In this document: positions 32,922-41,874 of the stretch, one piece after another | Numbering within the stretch: the first letter of the stretch is position 1 | Layout: each line of letters begins with the position of its first letter | Source: Bog-473 sp963779735 | GTDB lineage: Bacteria; Actinomycetota; Acidimicrobiia; Acidimicrobiales; RAAP-2 | NCBI GenBank assembly: GCA_963779735.1 | Contig: CAVZZJ010000004.1 | Span: forward strand, 310,001-374,000 | Direction: 5' to 3' | Length of the DNA: 64,000 nt | Notes under the pieces: model-generated | Told to the model about the DNA's origin: nothing | What the model saw: the letters and a program-made list of their open reading frames with translations, nothing else | Database searches by the model: none | Program-made: the position numbers and the translations under genes

Positions 32922-35666
32922 TTATGCGCCGCCTACTTCGGACGCGGCTGCTTGGTGGCGGGCTTGCTGGATGTGGTGTCGGGCGTAGGCGACGGCGTCG
33001 GCGACTTCCATGGCCGCCCCGGTGGCGACACACCGCTCGAAGGTCGTTTCGCCGAGCACGGCTCGGAGGTGCTCCAAAGCGGTGGGGAGGTTGACGACCC
33101 GACCGACTATGGGGTGGTCGCGGGTCGTTCCGTAGACCGTCGCCGCGGCCTGAGGTCTGTTGAGGCGGTCGAAGAACACGGCCAGGTTGGCGAAAGCCAT
33201 GGCCAGGTTGGCGACGCCACCGGCGCGGTGGAAGCTGTCGATGGCGGTGTCGAACATCGACAGGGCTTGGCGGAAGTCTCCGTGGGCGGCTTCGAGTTCG
33301 GCCGCGTCGCGGGTGATGACTGTCTCGTAGAGCAGGATCCGGTGCTCGCGGGCGTAGGCGAGCCCCTCGCGCCAGGCGCGGAGGGCTCGGGTCGGGTCCT
33401 GTTGGGCGAAGGCCAGGCCGTACGAATAGAGCGTCATGGCGATCAAGTGGGGGTTGGCGTGAGCGCGCGCGGCGGCCAGCGTCTCCTCCGCGATGGCCAT
33501 CGCCTCATCGGCCCGCCCGACAGAGGGTAGGGCGGCGAGAACTCCGCCCAGGCCCACGACGTGAGCGGTCCCAGGTTGGGCGGCCAGAGCGGCAAAGATC
33601 TCCAGGACCCGGTCGTACTGAAAAGCGAACCCAATGGCGGCTCCCTCCATCATGTTGCTCCACGGCGCCTCGAACGGGTCGTAGCGGGGGTCGCTCTCCA
33701 AGGCGATCGCCGTCTGGGCGTAGCCGACGGCAGCCTCGTGGCGTCCCGTCATGAAGCAAACGCCGGCAGCGGAGTACAGCCGGGGGAGTTGGGCCACGTC
33801 GGCGTCGGTGGCCGCAGCGAGGATCTCTTCGGCCCAGCCCACCGGCTCGTAACGCATCAACAGCCAAGCCAGCAACGCAGTGTGAGCGGCGATGGCCGCC
33901 GCTGTCACCAGGTCGGCCTCGTCGACGGCCCAGCGGAACCCGGCCCGCAGATTGGCGAACTCGACATCCACCCAATCCAGCGCGACGCGCTGGTCGGGCC
34001 CCTCCCACATGTCGAAATAGGCGACGGCTTGGCCGGCGAAAAAGCGGGCGTGGCGGTCCCGGACCTCGCCGATAATCGCGGTGGCGGCTAGCTGTTCCTC
34101 GGCGAAACTCCGGATGGTCTCCAACAGGCCGTAGCGGGTGCGCCCAGCGGCACTATCTGCGGTAATCAGCGACTTGCGGACCAGCGAATCCACCACGTCG
34201 AGCAGCGCGAACTTGTCCAGGCTGTCACACACCGCCACCAAGGCGCCGAGGTCGAACCCGCCTGCGAACACCGACGCATGGTTCAACACCATCCGTTCGT
34301 CGTCATCCAGCAGGTCATACGACCATGCCACCGCGTGACGCAGCGTTTGATGGCGTTCCAGTCCCCGCCGTGATCCCGACAAGAGCCGGAAGCGGTCACC
34401 GAGGAGATCTCTGACCTCGGCGGGGTTCATCGAGACCATCCGCGCCGCCGCCAACTCGATCGCCAACGCGATCCCATCCAAGCGCCCGCAGATCTCCGCC
34501 ACCGCCGCCAGGTCATCAGGGTCGTCGACAGAGAAGCGTGGCGCCACTGCACGGGCCCGCTCGACGAACAGCTCCACAGCCGCCGAGCCCGCCCCTTCGG
34601 ACACTCCCAGCGACGGCACCGGCCACAGATGCTCGGCACCGACCCGCAGCCCCTCCCGAGACGTGGCCATCACCTTCAACGACAAGCCGCGAGCCAGGAG
34701 CGTCTCCACCACATCAGCCGCCGCGTCGAGCACGTGCTCGCAGTTGTCGACCACCACCAACATCCGCCGGCCCGACAACGCCTCAGCGATGCTCTCAGCC
34801 ACTCTCAACCCGGCCTGAGTGGTCACGCCCAGCGCGGTGGCCACCGCGTCAGGCACCGCCGCGGGGTCGCCGACGGGGCCCAACTCGACCAGCCACACCC
34901 CGTCGGGAAAATCGCCTGCCAGTTCCGCCGCCACCTGGACCGCCAAGCGGGTCTTGCCCACCCCGCCCACCCCTGTCAAGGTCACCAGCTCATGAGCCCC
35001 CACCAGCCCGACCAGCTCCGCCACCTCGCGGTCACGGCCCACAAAGCTTGTCATCTGCCTCGGCAGGCTCCCCGGTACCTCGTTCAAAGACCGCAAAGGC
35101 GGGAACTCGACCCGAAGCCCCTCGATACCAACCTGGAACACATGCATCGGACGATCCAGATCCCGCAACCGATGCTCACCCAAATCCACCAGGACAACTC
35201 CGTCGCCGACCAGCTCCGCCGTCACCGACGACACCAACACCTGCCCGCCATGCCCGATCGCCATCAACCGGGCCGCCCGGTTCACCGCGGAGCCGAAGTA
35301 GTCCCCGTCGCGGAGCTCCGCCTCGCCGGTGTGGAGCCCCATCCGCACCCTGATAGACGACACGGTCGGCCACGCCTCGACCTCCAGCAGCCTCTGGGAA
35401 GCCAACGCCGCAGCAACCGCTGAGGATGCCGAAGGGAACGCCGCAGCGATCCCATCCCCCATCGACGAGAACACCACCCCGTCATGCTCAGCGACCGTCT
35501 TCCGCAACAACTCGTCATGGCGAGACAACGCAGCCCTCATCGCCGGCTCGTCGGCCTGCCACAGACGAGTCGAGCCTTCGACGTCCGTGAAGAGGAAAGT
35601 GACTGTCCCCGACGGTGCACTCACCGGCACAGCATCCCACGCCTGGTGGACCGGTTGCTCGGACAA
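32922..35666 (-). CDS. class III adenylate/guanylate cyclase-domain ATPase with TPR region
   Basis: 914 residues. The cyclase homology domain is at about residues 20-185 with metal aspartates D28 (FTDVEGS) and D71 (SMGDGI) and the N129/R133 pair (SAVNRAARL). An NB-ARC/AAA ATPase follows, with P-loop TGVGGVGKTRLA (about 230-241) and Walker B MLVVVDNCEHV (about 302-312). Helical TPR-like repeats make up the C-terminal half. Actinomycetes carry many such LuxR-less regulators; they are thought to couple nucleotide sensing or cAMP synthesis to signalling. It is the largest unit of the array by far and sits between palindromes at 32860 and 35731. Confidence 0.9.
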   Translation of the reverse strand: MSEQPVHQAWDAVPVSAPSGTVTFLFTDVEGSTRLWQADEPAMRAALSRHDELLRKTVAEHDGVVFSSMGDGIAAAFPSASSAVAAALASQRLLEVEAWPTVSSIRVRMGLHTGEAELRDGDYFGSAVNRAARLMAIGHGGQVLVSSVTAELVGDGVVLVDLGEHRLRDLDRPMHVFQVGIEGLRVEFPPLRSLNEVPGSLPRQMTSFVGRDREVAELVGLVGAHELVTLTGVGGVGKTRLAVQVAAELAGDFPDGVWLVELGPVGDPAAVPDAVATALGVTTQAGLRVAESIAEALSGRRMLVVVDNCEHVLDAAADVVETLLARGLSLKVMATSREGLRVGAEHLWPVPSLGVSEGAGSAAVELFVERARAVAPRFSVDDPDDLAAVAEICGRLDGIALAIELAAARMVSMNPAEVRDLLGDRFRLLSGSRRGLERHQTLRHAVAWSYDLLDDDERMVLNHASVFAGGFDLGALVAVCDSLDKFALLDVVDSLVRKSLITADSAAGRTRYGLLETIRSFAEEQLAATAIIGEVRDRHARFFAGQAVAYFDMWEGPDQRVALDWVDVEFANLRAGFRWAVDEADLVTAAAIAAHTALLAWLLMRYEPVGWAEEILAAATDADVAQLPRLYSAAGVCFMTGRHEAAVGYAQTAIALESDPRYDPFEAPWSNMMEGAAIGFAFQYDRVLEIFAALAAQPGTAHVVGLGGVLAALPSVGRADEAMAIAEETLAAARAHANPHLIAMTLYSYGLAFAQQDPTRALRAWREGLAYAREHRILLYETVITRDAAELEAAHGDFRQALSMFDTAIDSFHRAGGVANLAMAFANLAVFFDRLNRPQAAATVYGTTRDHPIVGRVVNLPTALEHLRAVLGETTFERCVATGAAMEVADAVAYARHHIQQARHQAAASEVGGA

Positions 35667-35730
35667 TGGTCAGGCGAGCGATCTGCTCGCGTCCCCGAGG
35701 GCCTCGCCAACCATCGACACGAGCGCGAAA

Positions 35731-35750
35731 CGCCGGTTCGGTGGGACGAC
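35731..35750. repeat. cassette-boundary palindrome (one arm clear)
   Basis: cgccggttcggtgggacgac. It matches the right half of the copies at 37265 and 39686. Lies between the divergent cyclase and HAD genes. Confidence 0.5.
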
Positions 35751-35784
35751 CTACAATCTGCAGTGTGATCCCGGAGCCTGATGG

Positions 35785-36432
35785 ATGCCTTCGCTGAGCG
35801 TCCACGGGGTCCTATTCGATCTCGATGGAGTGTTAGTTGATTCGACACCCGCAGTGGAAAGGCATTGGCGTTCCTTCGCCAATCGGAACAATCTCGATGC
35901 CGAACTGATTCTCAATTGCGCTCACGGTCGTCGGAGCCGAGAGGTTATCGGCGACTTCGTGCCAGCGTCGCTCGTCACGTCGGAGTTGGCGTGGTTCGAG
36001 AAATTGGAGATCAGAGACGTTGAGGGAGTAGAAGCGCTACCGGGCGCCGAGTCGCTGACGGCATTGTTACCCCTGGGGTCCTGGGCAATCGTCACTTCTT
36101 GTGGCAAGGCTCTTGCTCATGTGCGTCTAACTGCAGCGGGACTATCCGAGCCCGAATGGATGATCACCGCAGACGACGTTGAAAGGGGCAAGCCTGATCC
36201 TGAGGGCTACCTCAAAGGACTGGAGTGTTTGGAATTGGGCTCAGAAGCTGCCGTTGTTTTCGAAGATGCCCCATCGGGAGTCAGGGCCGCACGGGCAGCA
36301 GGCATTCGAACAGTGGGTGTGGAGTCGACGTTCTCGGCGGGGGAACTCGCCAGCGACTTTGTCGTTGCCAATCTGGCGAGCATCGAGGTCGATAGCTCCC
36401 GATCGCCAAACCTGATGTTCGGCTGGATCTAA
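35785..36432 (+). CDS. HAD-superfamily sugar-phosphatase-like hydrolase
   Basis: 215 residues. The nucleophile motif is FDLDGVLVDS (D12, D14), motif II is IVTSCGK (about 102-108), the motif III lysine is K136 (GKPDPEGY) and motif IV is VFEDAPSG (E160, D161). This pattern matches the beta-phosphoglucomutase/2-deoxyglucose-6-phosphatase group, and the motif GKPDPEGYLKGLE favours a small sugar-phosphate phosphatase. It is a single gene between palindromes at 35731 and 36463. Lower GC than the left-hand core genes. Confidence 0.9.
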   Translation: MPSLSVHGVLFDLDGVLVDSTPAVERHWRSFANRNNLDAELILNCAHGRRSREVIGDFVPASLVTSELAWFEKLEIRDVEGVEALPGAESLTALLPLGSWAIVTSCGKALAHVRLTAAGLSEPEWMITADDVERGKPDPEGYLKGLECLELGSEAAVVFEDAPSGVRAARAAGIRTVGVESTFSAGELASDFVVANLASIEVDSSRSPNLMFGWI

Positions 36433-36462
36433 CCGCTCCCGGTCGGCAATGGGCGTCCCTAG

Positions 36463-36489
36463 GTTGCCCTAGTTCGCCGGGCCGTGGAC
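36463..36489. repeat. cassette-boundary palindrome
   Basis: gttgccctagttcgccgg then gccgtggac. A related half-copy (ccggtcggcaatgggcg) lies just before it at 36437-36454. It begins 31 bases after the HAD stop. Confidence 0.55.
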
Positions 36490-36539
36490 GGTCTCACCTT
36501 CTGGCCGAGAACACTCCTACAGTTAAAGCGGAGGACCTG

Positions 36540-37235
36540 ATGGAACTAACGGCATCGTGCTTGGACTATCTCTTCGCCGACAGGTCGGTACGACGCTTGA
36601 GCTGGATGGCACGATCGGTTGGCGAATGTGCCATTGCGACCCCGAGCACCGGAGTCTTGGTTCAGGTGGCCAACGTCGAGCTCCACTGCGTCGCCACATC
36701 TCTCTGGAGTCTCGAGCATGAGGGGCTTCTCAGAATCTCCCAAAAGCCCGGTAGTGGCCACTCGAGTATCTGGAACAAGGATCTTTCGAACCCCGAGTTC
36801 ACTTTGCTTTTCGAACGAGTGGCGGATCCGGATGAGTTGGTGGGCCTCGACGCCCTCCTCCTCTCGTCGTTGCCAGAAGAGCCCGTCGATGCTCGGGGGT
36901 TCCTTAACCCAGATGCCCTGGGTCGGTCGTTACTGCCGATTGACGCTCTTCTGGTCCCAACTCAGGATGAGGCAATTGCAGCTGGTGTCATCTGTTTGTC
37001 AGAGGCGAATCGGCGATCAAGTAAGTCCTTCCCCTGGTCGATTCATTCGCAATATCGAATAGACGAGGATGCAAGAGTGCCGCTCGAAACGCAGTACCAG
37101 GATGCTGCAGAACGGGGACTGTTTGGGCGGGATCAGCTTCGCGAGTTTTCCAAGCTGAGGCAGGAGTGTGGCTTTGCGCTGGCGGAATCTCGACCCCGGC
37201 AACAATACGGAGGTGCTGGTATCGGTTTCGGCTGA
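36540..37235 (+). CDS. hypothetical protein
   Basis: 231 residues beginning MELTASCLDYLFADRSVRRL. Residues about 1-65 look helical and could form a small winged helix (CVATSLWSLEHEGLLRI resembles a recognition helix and wing entry). The rest is mixed alpha/beta without a recognised motif. gcggagg precedes the ATG by 6 bases. It is one gene between palindromes at 36463 and 37265. Possibly a regulatory protein; not assigned. Confidence 0.6.
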   Translation: MELTASCLDYLFADRSVRRLSWMARSVGECAIATPSTGVLVQVANVELHCVATSLWSLEHEGLLRISQKPGSGHSSIWNKDLSNPEFTLLFERVADPDELVGLDALLLSSLPEEPVDARGFLNPDALGRSLLPIDALLVPTQDEAIAAGVICLSEANRRSSKSFPWSIHSQYRIDEDARVPLETQYQDAAERGLFGRDQLREFSKLRQECGFALAESRPRQQYGGAGIGFG

Positions 37236-37264
37236 ACGCCCAATTTGGGCACCGATACCGGCCC

Positions 37265-37302
37265 CTGCCCCAGTCCGCCGGTTCGGTGGGGCAGTTCGGC
37301 AC
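37265..37302. repeat. cassette-boundary palindrome (well-formed copy)
   Basis: ctgcccca (37265-37272) pairs with tggggcag (37287-37294), then ccg pairs with cgg, with g and t extrahelical on the left arm and loop ccggtt. A tail ttcggcac follows. It starts 29 bases after the hypothetical gene's stop. Confidence 0.75.
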
Positions 37303-37517
37303 ATAGGGGGCAGCCGACCAGACCAACTCCCCGCTCGGCAACCGCGACGATGAGCACGACGGCGATGACCAGACACACCCACTTAGTGACGTTGAACGCC
37401 TTTTTCTCGATCCAGATTTGCTGGGCTGACGGTCACCGTGAGGACACCGAGCGCGCTATCCATTGTGCGAATCACCTTGTCGGCGTCAACCGATGCCACT
37501 GGCGTGGGCGACGACAT
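37303..37517 (-). pseudogene. possible frameshifted small membrane-protein gene
   Basis: ATG at 37517 opens MSSPTPVASVDADKVIRTMD and continues to VSPANLDREK. The frame then ends at TAA (37383). Removing one base from the A5 run at 37401-37405 joins it to AFNVTKWVCLVIAVVLIVAV, a membrane helix with a polar tail. This would make a plausible single-pass protein that ends near the palindrome at 37265. It may be a real mutation, a sequencing error or coincidence. Confidence 0.3.
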
Positions 37518-37578
37518 TTCGACCGCCGGTGGTCACGGACAGGCGCGGGCGACGCGAGCTATCTTTCACCTTGTAGGT

Positions 37579-37640
37579 GCCCTCCTGGTTGGTCTACTGG
37601 TGTTGTGGTGATTCCAGTTTCACCCGCCAGGAGGGCCTTT
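37579..37640 (+). terminator. possible rho-independent-like terminator
   Basis: gccctcctgg (37579-37588) pairs with ccaggagggc (37627-37636), followed by cttttc. The 38-base loop is long for an intrinsic terminator. It could equally be an end of a lost mobile element. Confidence 0.35.
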
Positions 37641-37761
37641 TCGCGGCTTTCGCCGCGTCTCATCAGCGAGTTACTGCAAAACCAGGGCGAACCGGCGCTC
37701 CGGCATCCTCGTACTCCGAATGTTCGGGCGTACTCCTCGTTCCGTTCGTGGTGCTCCCACG

Positions 37762-38472
37762 TCACCCGAACGGGGGCAGCTCCGGAAGCGGCCCTCCGCT
37801 CGTACAACGCATGCCTTCAGAGGATCTTCCCGTCAGCCACGCCAAAGCTGCGGCGAGGGAGCCGCGCACGACGGGGAGATCCCCACTCTTGACCCAACCG
37901 ACGCCTCCGGGACTGTCGTCAAGCTCAAGAGCAAAGTGAGCGCCCTTGCGGTCGTAGCGTTCGACGAAGTCGACGAGCAGCTGACCCGCCAGAAGCACGG
38001 GCACGTCGGCGAACGAGTAAACGAGATCGAGGTCGACGTGGTGGATTTCAACCTCGGTGAGTCGAAGCTCGACGATTCGTTCGGCACTGACGAGGGGTGG
38101 ATTTGGCCCACCGGAGGTGAAGGCCACCTCGTTTGGCCAACAGCTCTCAGGGAATGAGTGAGCCTCGACAAGGAAGCGTCGCGAGGCCTCGACGGCATCG
38201 GCCAGGACGACCTCAGCGGGGCGCGTTACCCCGGCGATGATGTCGGCCTCTCGTGCGCCGGGGGAGGGATACATCCGTAGTGGCTCGCCCGTTCGGGCGC
38301 TGAGCAGCAGGTTCCGCAGTCCGTCCGCGTTCCTGGAGAGGTGAACCAGCACGTTAGCTCGACTCCAACCGGGAAGGTGAGACGGCTGAGCAAGGTCCTC
38401 AGGTCGCATCTGCTCGACCGACGCGGTAAGCCGTTCCGTGGACTCGGTCAACCAGTTCAGCGCTCCAAACAC
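37762..38472 (-). CDS. maleylpyruvate isomerase family (mycothiol-dependent) protein
   Basis: A 236-residue DinB-fold MDMPI protein. The N-terminal helix pair shows LTASVEQMRPEDLAQPSHL and PGWSRANVLVHLSRNADGL with the metal histidine in LVHL. RIVELRLTEVEIHHVDLDL near residues 132-150 supplies the other metal ligands. A C-terminal SCP2-like part ends GGPLPELPPFG. It catalyses a mycothiol-dependent isomerisation or thiol transfer. It is the second such gene in the window. A weak palindrome remnant (gaaccggcgctccggcatcc) overlaps the 3' flank at 37689. Confidence 0.88.
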   Translation of the reverse strand: MFGALNWLTESTERLTASVEQMRPEDLAQPSHLPGWSRANVLVHLSRNADGLRNLLLSARTGEPLRMYPSPGAREADIIAGVTRPAEVVLADAVEASRRFLVEAHSFPESCWPNEVAFTSGGPNPPLVSAERIVELRLTEVEIHHVDLDLVYSFADVPVLLAGQLLVDFVERYDRKGAHFALELDDSPGGVGWVKSGDLPVVRGSLAAALAWLTGRSSEGMRCTSGGPLPELPPFG

Positions 38473-38647
38473 AGGGCACAGGCTAGCCCTGTCTTTGCAG
38501 TAAGGGACTGAAGGCCCCGGGAAGCTGCTCGCATCGACCGGCGAATGGCTGACCCTGCTGTTGCACAGCGTCGACGGTCAGGCGCGACCGGGGTAGCGGT
38601 GTGAGGCGGCATTCCGGGATCGCATTGAGGGCGCGTTCGACCAAGGG

Positions 38648-38971
38648 TTGGTCTGTCACCCTGTTGTGCGAAGCAGCGGTTCAGGTCGAAAAGCGGGGCA
38701 ATCGGGAAAAGGCGGCGACGAGCTCGCCCGCCCACGGCCAGCCCCCGGCGACACATTCGCGAATCGGCAAGCGGGCTATGCGCTTGCTCGCATTCGAATG
38801 GAAGAGGTATCCCCAAAGTGGTTCGATCTTGACGAACTTTCGGTGGCGGTCCAGATTGCGGGCCGCATGCTTGACATTCTGAGCCAACGGGTGAATCCAG
38901 ATCCGAAGGAACCTACCGAGCCAACCGGGCATCGCTGTAGCGGACAGACTTTGGCAATGACCCACCTTTGA
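38648..38971 (+). CDS. doubtful small ORF
   Basis: A 107-residue frame whose last third (KWFDLDELSVAVQIAGRMLD, then ILSQRVNPDPKEPTEP) has protein-like composition, while the first half is Arg/Gly/Ser-rich. There is no Shine-Dalgarno and no recognised motif. It occupies the otherwise empty 38473-39024 interval. It could be the 3' part of a decayed gene. Confidence 0.25.
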   Translation: MVCHPVVRSSGSGRKAGQSGKGGDELARPRPAPGDTFANRQAGYALARIRMEEVSPKWFDLDELSVAVQIAGRMLDILSQRVNPDPKEPTEPTGHRCSGQTLAMTHL

Positions 38972-39024
38972 GGACCTGCCCCCATACATTGATCGGAGGG
39001 CGCTATGGCAGCCGTCCTCGTCCT

Positions 39025-39639
39025 CTAGGAGTCGGCCCCCTCTCCACCCTCGATGACCCTCGTTATTCGCCTGTCGGGCACAAGCCAGACGACAGCTACC
39101 CCGACGTATATCGCAATGGCTACCCATGGTTCGAAGAGCGCCACAACGATCCCCGCCATATATGCAATAGCCGAAAGCCGGCCCTTACGGTCACTGCCAA
39201 TCGCCACGGCCAATTGTGAACCCGCCGGATGCAGTGCTAACAGCGCCCGCGTGAGCAGGAAGTAGGCGATGGCCGAAAGAAGCAGCACCAAGCCGTACAC
39301 GACCACCGGGGCGGTGTTACTCGGATGCTCACCCAACCACGCCGTGGCCGCGGGCGTCAGTGAGAGTGAGAACAGCAGTCCCATGTTCGCCCAAAGGACC
39401 CGACCATCGATGCGCTCAACGACGTGCATCAGATGGTGGTGGTTATTCCAGTAGATGGCCAAGAAAGCGAAGCTCAAGGCGTAGACAAGAAACTTTGGCA
39501 CCAGAGGCTTCAGGTCTCCGAAACCGTGACCAGCAGGTGGCCGGAGGTCGAGCACCATGATCGTCATGACGATGGCGATTACGGCATCTGTGAATGCCTC
39601 AAGCCGCCCTTTTGTCACAGCGAGAGCATCGCATACCAA
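39025..39639 (-). CDS. TMEM175-family (DUF1211) potassium-channel-like protein
   Basis: 204 residues with six predicted membrane helices. The first helix carries the family filter signature RLEAFTDAVIAIVMTIMVLDL (prokaryotic TMEM175: RxxxFSDaVxAIxxT). The second, longer part includes FLAIYWNNHHHLMHVV. Prokaryotic TMEM175 proteins form tetrameric cation channels with low potassium selectivity. A GTG at 39618 (MTKGRLEAF) is an alternative start closer to the family norm. It stands alone with a palindrome upstream at 39686. Confidence 0.88.
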   Translation of the reverse strand: MVCDALAVTKGRLEAFTDAVIAIVMTIMVLDLRPPAGHGFGDLKPLVPKFLVYALSFAFLAIYWNNHHHLMHVVERIDGRVLWANMGLLFSLSLTPAATAWLGEHPSNTAPVVVYGLVLLLSAIAYFLLTRALLALHPAGSQLAVAIGSDRKGRLSAIAYMAGIVVALFEPWVAIAIYVGVAVVWLVPDRRITRVIEGGEGADS

Positions 39640-39685
39640 GTCGCCGTTGACCGAGAATCGTTACGACCAAGACGACTTGAGCCCG

Positions 39686-39725
39686 GTGTCCCCGAACGCT
39701 GCCGGTTCGGTGGGGCACTCCGGCA
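39686..39725. repeat. cassette-boundary palindrome
   Basis: gtgtccccgaac (39686-39697) pairs with gttcggtggggcac (39705-39718) with two extra bases in the right arm. tgccgg/ccggca flank this right part. Lies in the divergent gap after TMEM175. Confidence 0.75.
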
Positions 39726-39787
39726 TTGATCAATCTCCCGGTGGCCACCAACTGTCCTGGGCTGCAACTTTGGTACATTATGACGCG

Positions 39788-40222
39788 GTGTATAAGCGGC
39801 CCCCGGCCCCCGATTTCGACTCCCTGCCCCATGAGGTCAGCGACGACCTCGATACTCGATTTTCGCGAATTCCCTTCAGCAGAGTGCGCCGATATGCCGA
39901 CTACTGGGCACTTCGAGATATCGAAGCAGACCATATTCGCAAGCTCGCTTACCGAAACGGTCTTTCCGATGATGATCGCAAGATCGTCGAGGCATGGTGG
40001 CTGGCTCGGGTAGCAACAGAGCACGTCGATACGATGGACCGCCTCGGGACTGAGCGTTGGGCCAGGAGGACGCGTCAGAGGCGACGCGACGCACGGCGAC
40101 CGCGCTCAAAGGTGTTCTCTCAGATTTGGTTCAATACGATTGGGCCAGGCGGTAGGTGCTGGTTTGGTAATCGCTACACGACGGTACGCCACTACACATT
40201 CAGGCTCCGCTGGCGTGCCTAG
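39788..40222 (+). CDS. hypothetical protein
   Basis: About 144 residues from a GTG at 39788. Acidic, then helical (FDSLPHEVSDDLDTRFSRIP, ALRDIEADHIRKLAYRNGLS, DDDRKIVEAWWLARVATEHV), with a very basic stretch (RRTRQRRRDARRPRSK) and an aromatic C-terminus. No recognised domain; the basic segment could touch nucleic acid or membrane. Its end overlaps the start of the small membrane protein by 8 bases, so the two form one unit between the palindromes at 39686 and 40413. Confidence 0.55.
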   Translation: MYKRPPAPDFDSLPHEVSDDLDTRFSRIPFSRVRRYADYWALRDIEADHIRKLAYRNGLSDDDRKIVEAWWLARVATEHVDTMDRLGTERWARRTRQRRRDARRPRSKVFSQIWFNTIGPGGRCWFGNRYTTVRHYTFRLRWRA

Positions 40223-40406
40223 AGATGTTCGAACGCGAACCTGGTGGAAGTGGACGATCATCGCCAACCTCACCGGGATCGCAATCCTCTTGACCGGCTG
40301 GGCCACGAACTCGTCCACTCTTATTGCCCTGGGCTTCGCCGTTTTGATTGTGTCGCTCGGAGTGCGAATCACGGTCCAGGTGAGTCGGCAGAGGCGCCGC
40401 CATTGA
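40215..40406 (+). CDS. small two-helix membrane protein
   Basis: 63 residues from GTG 40215: MPRDVRTRTWWKWTIIANLT, then two hydrophobic segments (GIAILLTGW and STLIALGFAVLIVSLGV) and a basic end (QVSRQRRRH). The start lies inside the preceding gene (8-base overlap), implying translational coupling. Function unknown. Confidence 0.6.
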   Translation: MPRDVRTRTWWKWTIIANLTGIAILLTGWATNSSTLIALGFAVLIVSLGVRITVQVSRQRRRH

Positions 40407-40412
40407 AAATCC

Positions 40413-40431
40413 AGGGGTGCCTCGTTCGCCG
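40413..40431. repeat. cassette-boundary palindrome (degenerate)
   Basis: gggtgcctcgttcgccgac, 6 bases after the small membrane gene. Only the left arm and centre are clear. Confidence 0.4.
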
Positions 40432-40502
40432 ACTTACAACCAAGCGACTATCTGGACCGCTTCTTTGACACGCCACCGGACCGGAAGCGCACTGGGTCAC
40501 CC

Positions 40503-41306
40503 TCAGCTTCCCCGAACCTCCAGCGCTCGAATGGCTGCGACGACGGCGTCCTCCTGGAGCCAGTTGGTCTCGAAGTGGAGGTTCGGGTCGTTCATCTGGT
40601 TGTAGTACCACCAAAAGAGGTAGATGCCCAACGAGAAGACCGTGGCCACGATCCGCCCGACGTAGTTGTTCTGCCCCTTTACCCGAGCTTGATCAGGTGC
40701 GGGTACGGCTTGGCCAAAGCGTCCGAAGATCAGCGACAGCTCATACTCCACGCCCACCTCGGCGCGATCGTGCTTCACCAGATCCTGGTCCAAGAGCACG
40801 AAGGCGATGATCTCCACGATGCCGCGTGCGATGATCGCCAACACCAGCCAGACGACGGGCTCGCGGAAGTCCCTCGTCATGCGCCGGAGGACGTCCATAT
40901 GGGCGCCGGCGCGTTGGAAAGACGGCGTCAACTCCTCTTGGAGTCCTCGTCGTCCCGCCTCCTCCCAGGCGACGGCAAGGGTGGCATCAAGAAGTTCCAA
41001 TCTGCGCGAATTGTGGTCGCGCATGCGACGGACCAATTGGTAGAACACGTACAATCCATAGATTCCAAGCGTCAGGATGGTCCAGCCGAGCGCCGTCCAG
41101 TAGTTGAAGATGTAGTCCGTTTCGTTGCGGCGCTGGTAGGCGCCGTAGACGCGATCCGAGGCCGGCGTCGGCGGTGGCCCGGGTACGGGACCCGCACCAG
41201 GAGCGACAGGCGGCTGGGCGTCCTGTGGCGGGGGTTGAGCACCAGTTGGCTCATCGACGCTCTCGCCCGAAGCGGGCGTCCTGTCTTCCTGCTCGTCATC
41301 AGCCAT
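40503..41306 (-). CDS. DUF4234-like multi-pass membrane protein
   Basis: 267 residues from ATG 41306, preceded by gaggagg. The acidic, proline-rich cytoplasmic N-terminus (about residues 1-50: DEPTGAQPPPQDAQPPVAPG) leads to a membrane core. That core has WTALGWTILTLGIYGLYVFYQL and VGRIVATVFSLGIYLFWWYY, whose LGIY(G/L)..(W/Y) motif is typical of DUF4234. A helical cytoplasmic loop separates them. Function unknown. It is the only gene between palindromes at 40413 and 41460. Confidence 0.75.
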   Translation of the reverse strand: MADDEQEDRTPASGESVDEPTGAQPPPQDAQPPVAPGAGPVPGPPPTPASDRVYGAYQRRNETDYIFNYWTALGWTILTLGIYGLYVFYQLVRRMRDHNSRRLELLDATLAVAWEEAGRRGLQEELTPSFQRAGAHMDVLRRMTRDFREPVVWLVLAIIARGIVEIIAFVLLDQDLVKHDRAEVGVEYELSLIFGRFGQAVPAPDQARVKGQNNYVGRIVATVFSLGIYLFWWYYNQMNDPNLHFETNWLQEDAVVAAIRALEVRGS

Positions 41307-41459
41307 TCCGCCTCCTCGAATGTTGACAGAATCCGATCCTATGAATCTGCGTCGTTCCTTCGCAGAAAGAACGTGCCTGCAGAACGATCTTCGCCGTCTC
41401 GGTCCTGGCGACGACGCACCGTACCTCGGTATACGACTCAACTCCTGCCACGGGCCAGA

Positions 41460-41494
41460 GTAGCCCCGATCGCCGGGTAGGTGAACAGTCGGCG
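41460..41494. repeat. cassette-boundary palindrome
   Basis: gtagccccgatcgccggg, taggtgaacag, tcggcg. Its left half aligns base for base with the copies at 44295 and 41875. Confidence 0.55.
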
Positions 41495-41540
41495 CATCAG
41501 GGATACCGAACAACACTTCCCCGGTGATCGACTGACTGCC

Positions 41541-41846
41541 CTAGTGAACTGCTCCCACGGCATCGAGTAGTCGATGCGCGGCTCGAGCGCCACGACCCCA
41601 GTCATAAATGGCAAACGACTCTCCAGTAGAGATGGTGAGCGAGGTAGATGAGGGAGATTCTGATTTGAGATTCACCTTCAACTCTGACCCCCAGGAGAAC
41701 GCCGAGACACCCTTTTTGAATACCAGCAGGACTGGAGGATTGCTATCGCCCTCGGATAGCAGGTAGCCATGTTGGGCTGCCTTCTGACGAGTCGCCGCCG
41801 CGGCATCATCTAGGGATTGGGAGAGAGTTCCGTGCACGGTGGCCAC
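41541..41846 (-). CDS. hypothetical small protein
   Basis: 101 residues from GTG 41846 (ATVHGTLSQSLDDAAAATRQ). An alpha helix is followed by alternating beta strands (GDSNPPVLLVFKKGVSAFSW, LKVNLKSESPSSTSLTISTG), then a helix. This fits a small alpha/beta domain of unknown function. A longer frame exists to 41912, but its extra residues are just the translated palindrome, so the internal start is preferred. Confidence 0.6.
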   Translation of the reverse strand: MATVHGTLSQSLDDAAAATRQKAAQHGYLLSEGDSNPPVLLVFKKGVSAFSWGSELKVNLKSESPSSTSLTISTGESFAIYDWGRGARAAHRLLDAVGAVH

Positions 41847-41874
41847 AGCAAAATGGTATCCCGCACGCTCCGAC

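Noticed and set aside
37598..37761. Transposase remnant near the 37.6-kb inverted repeat
   Set aside because: A 10-bp inverted repeat and a basic frame were noticed, but no transposase motif could be identified.
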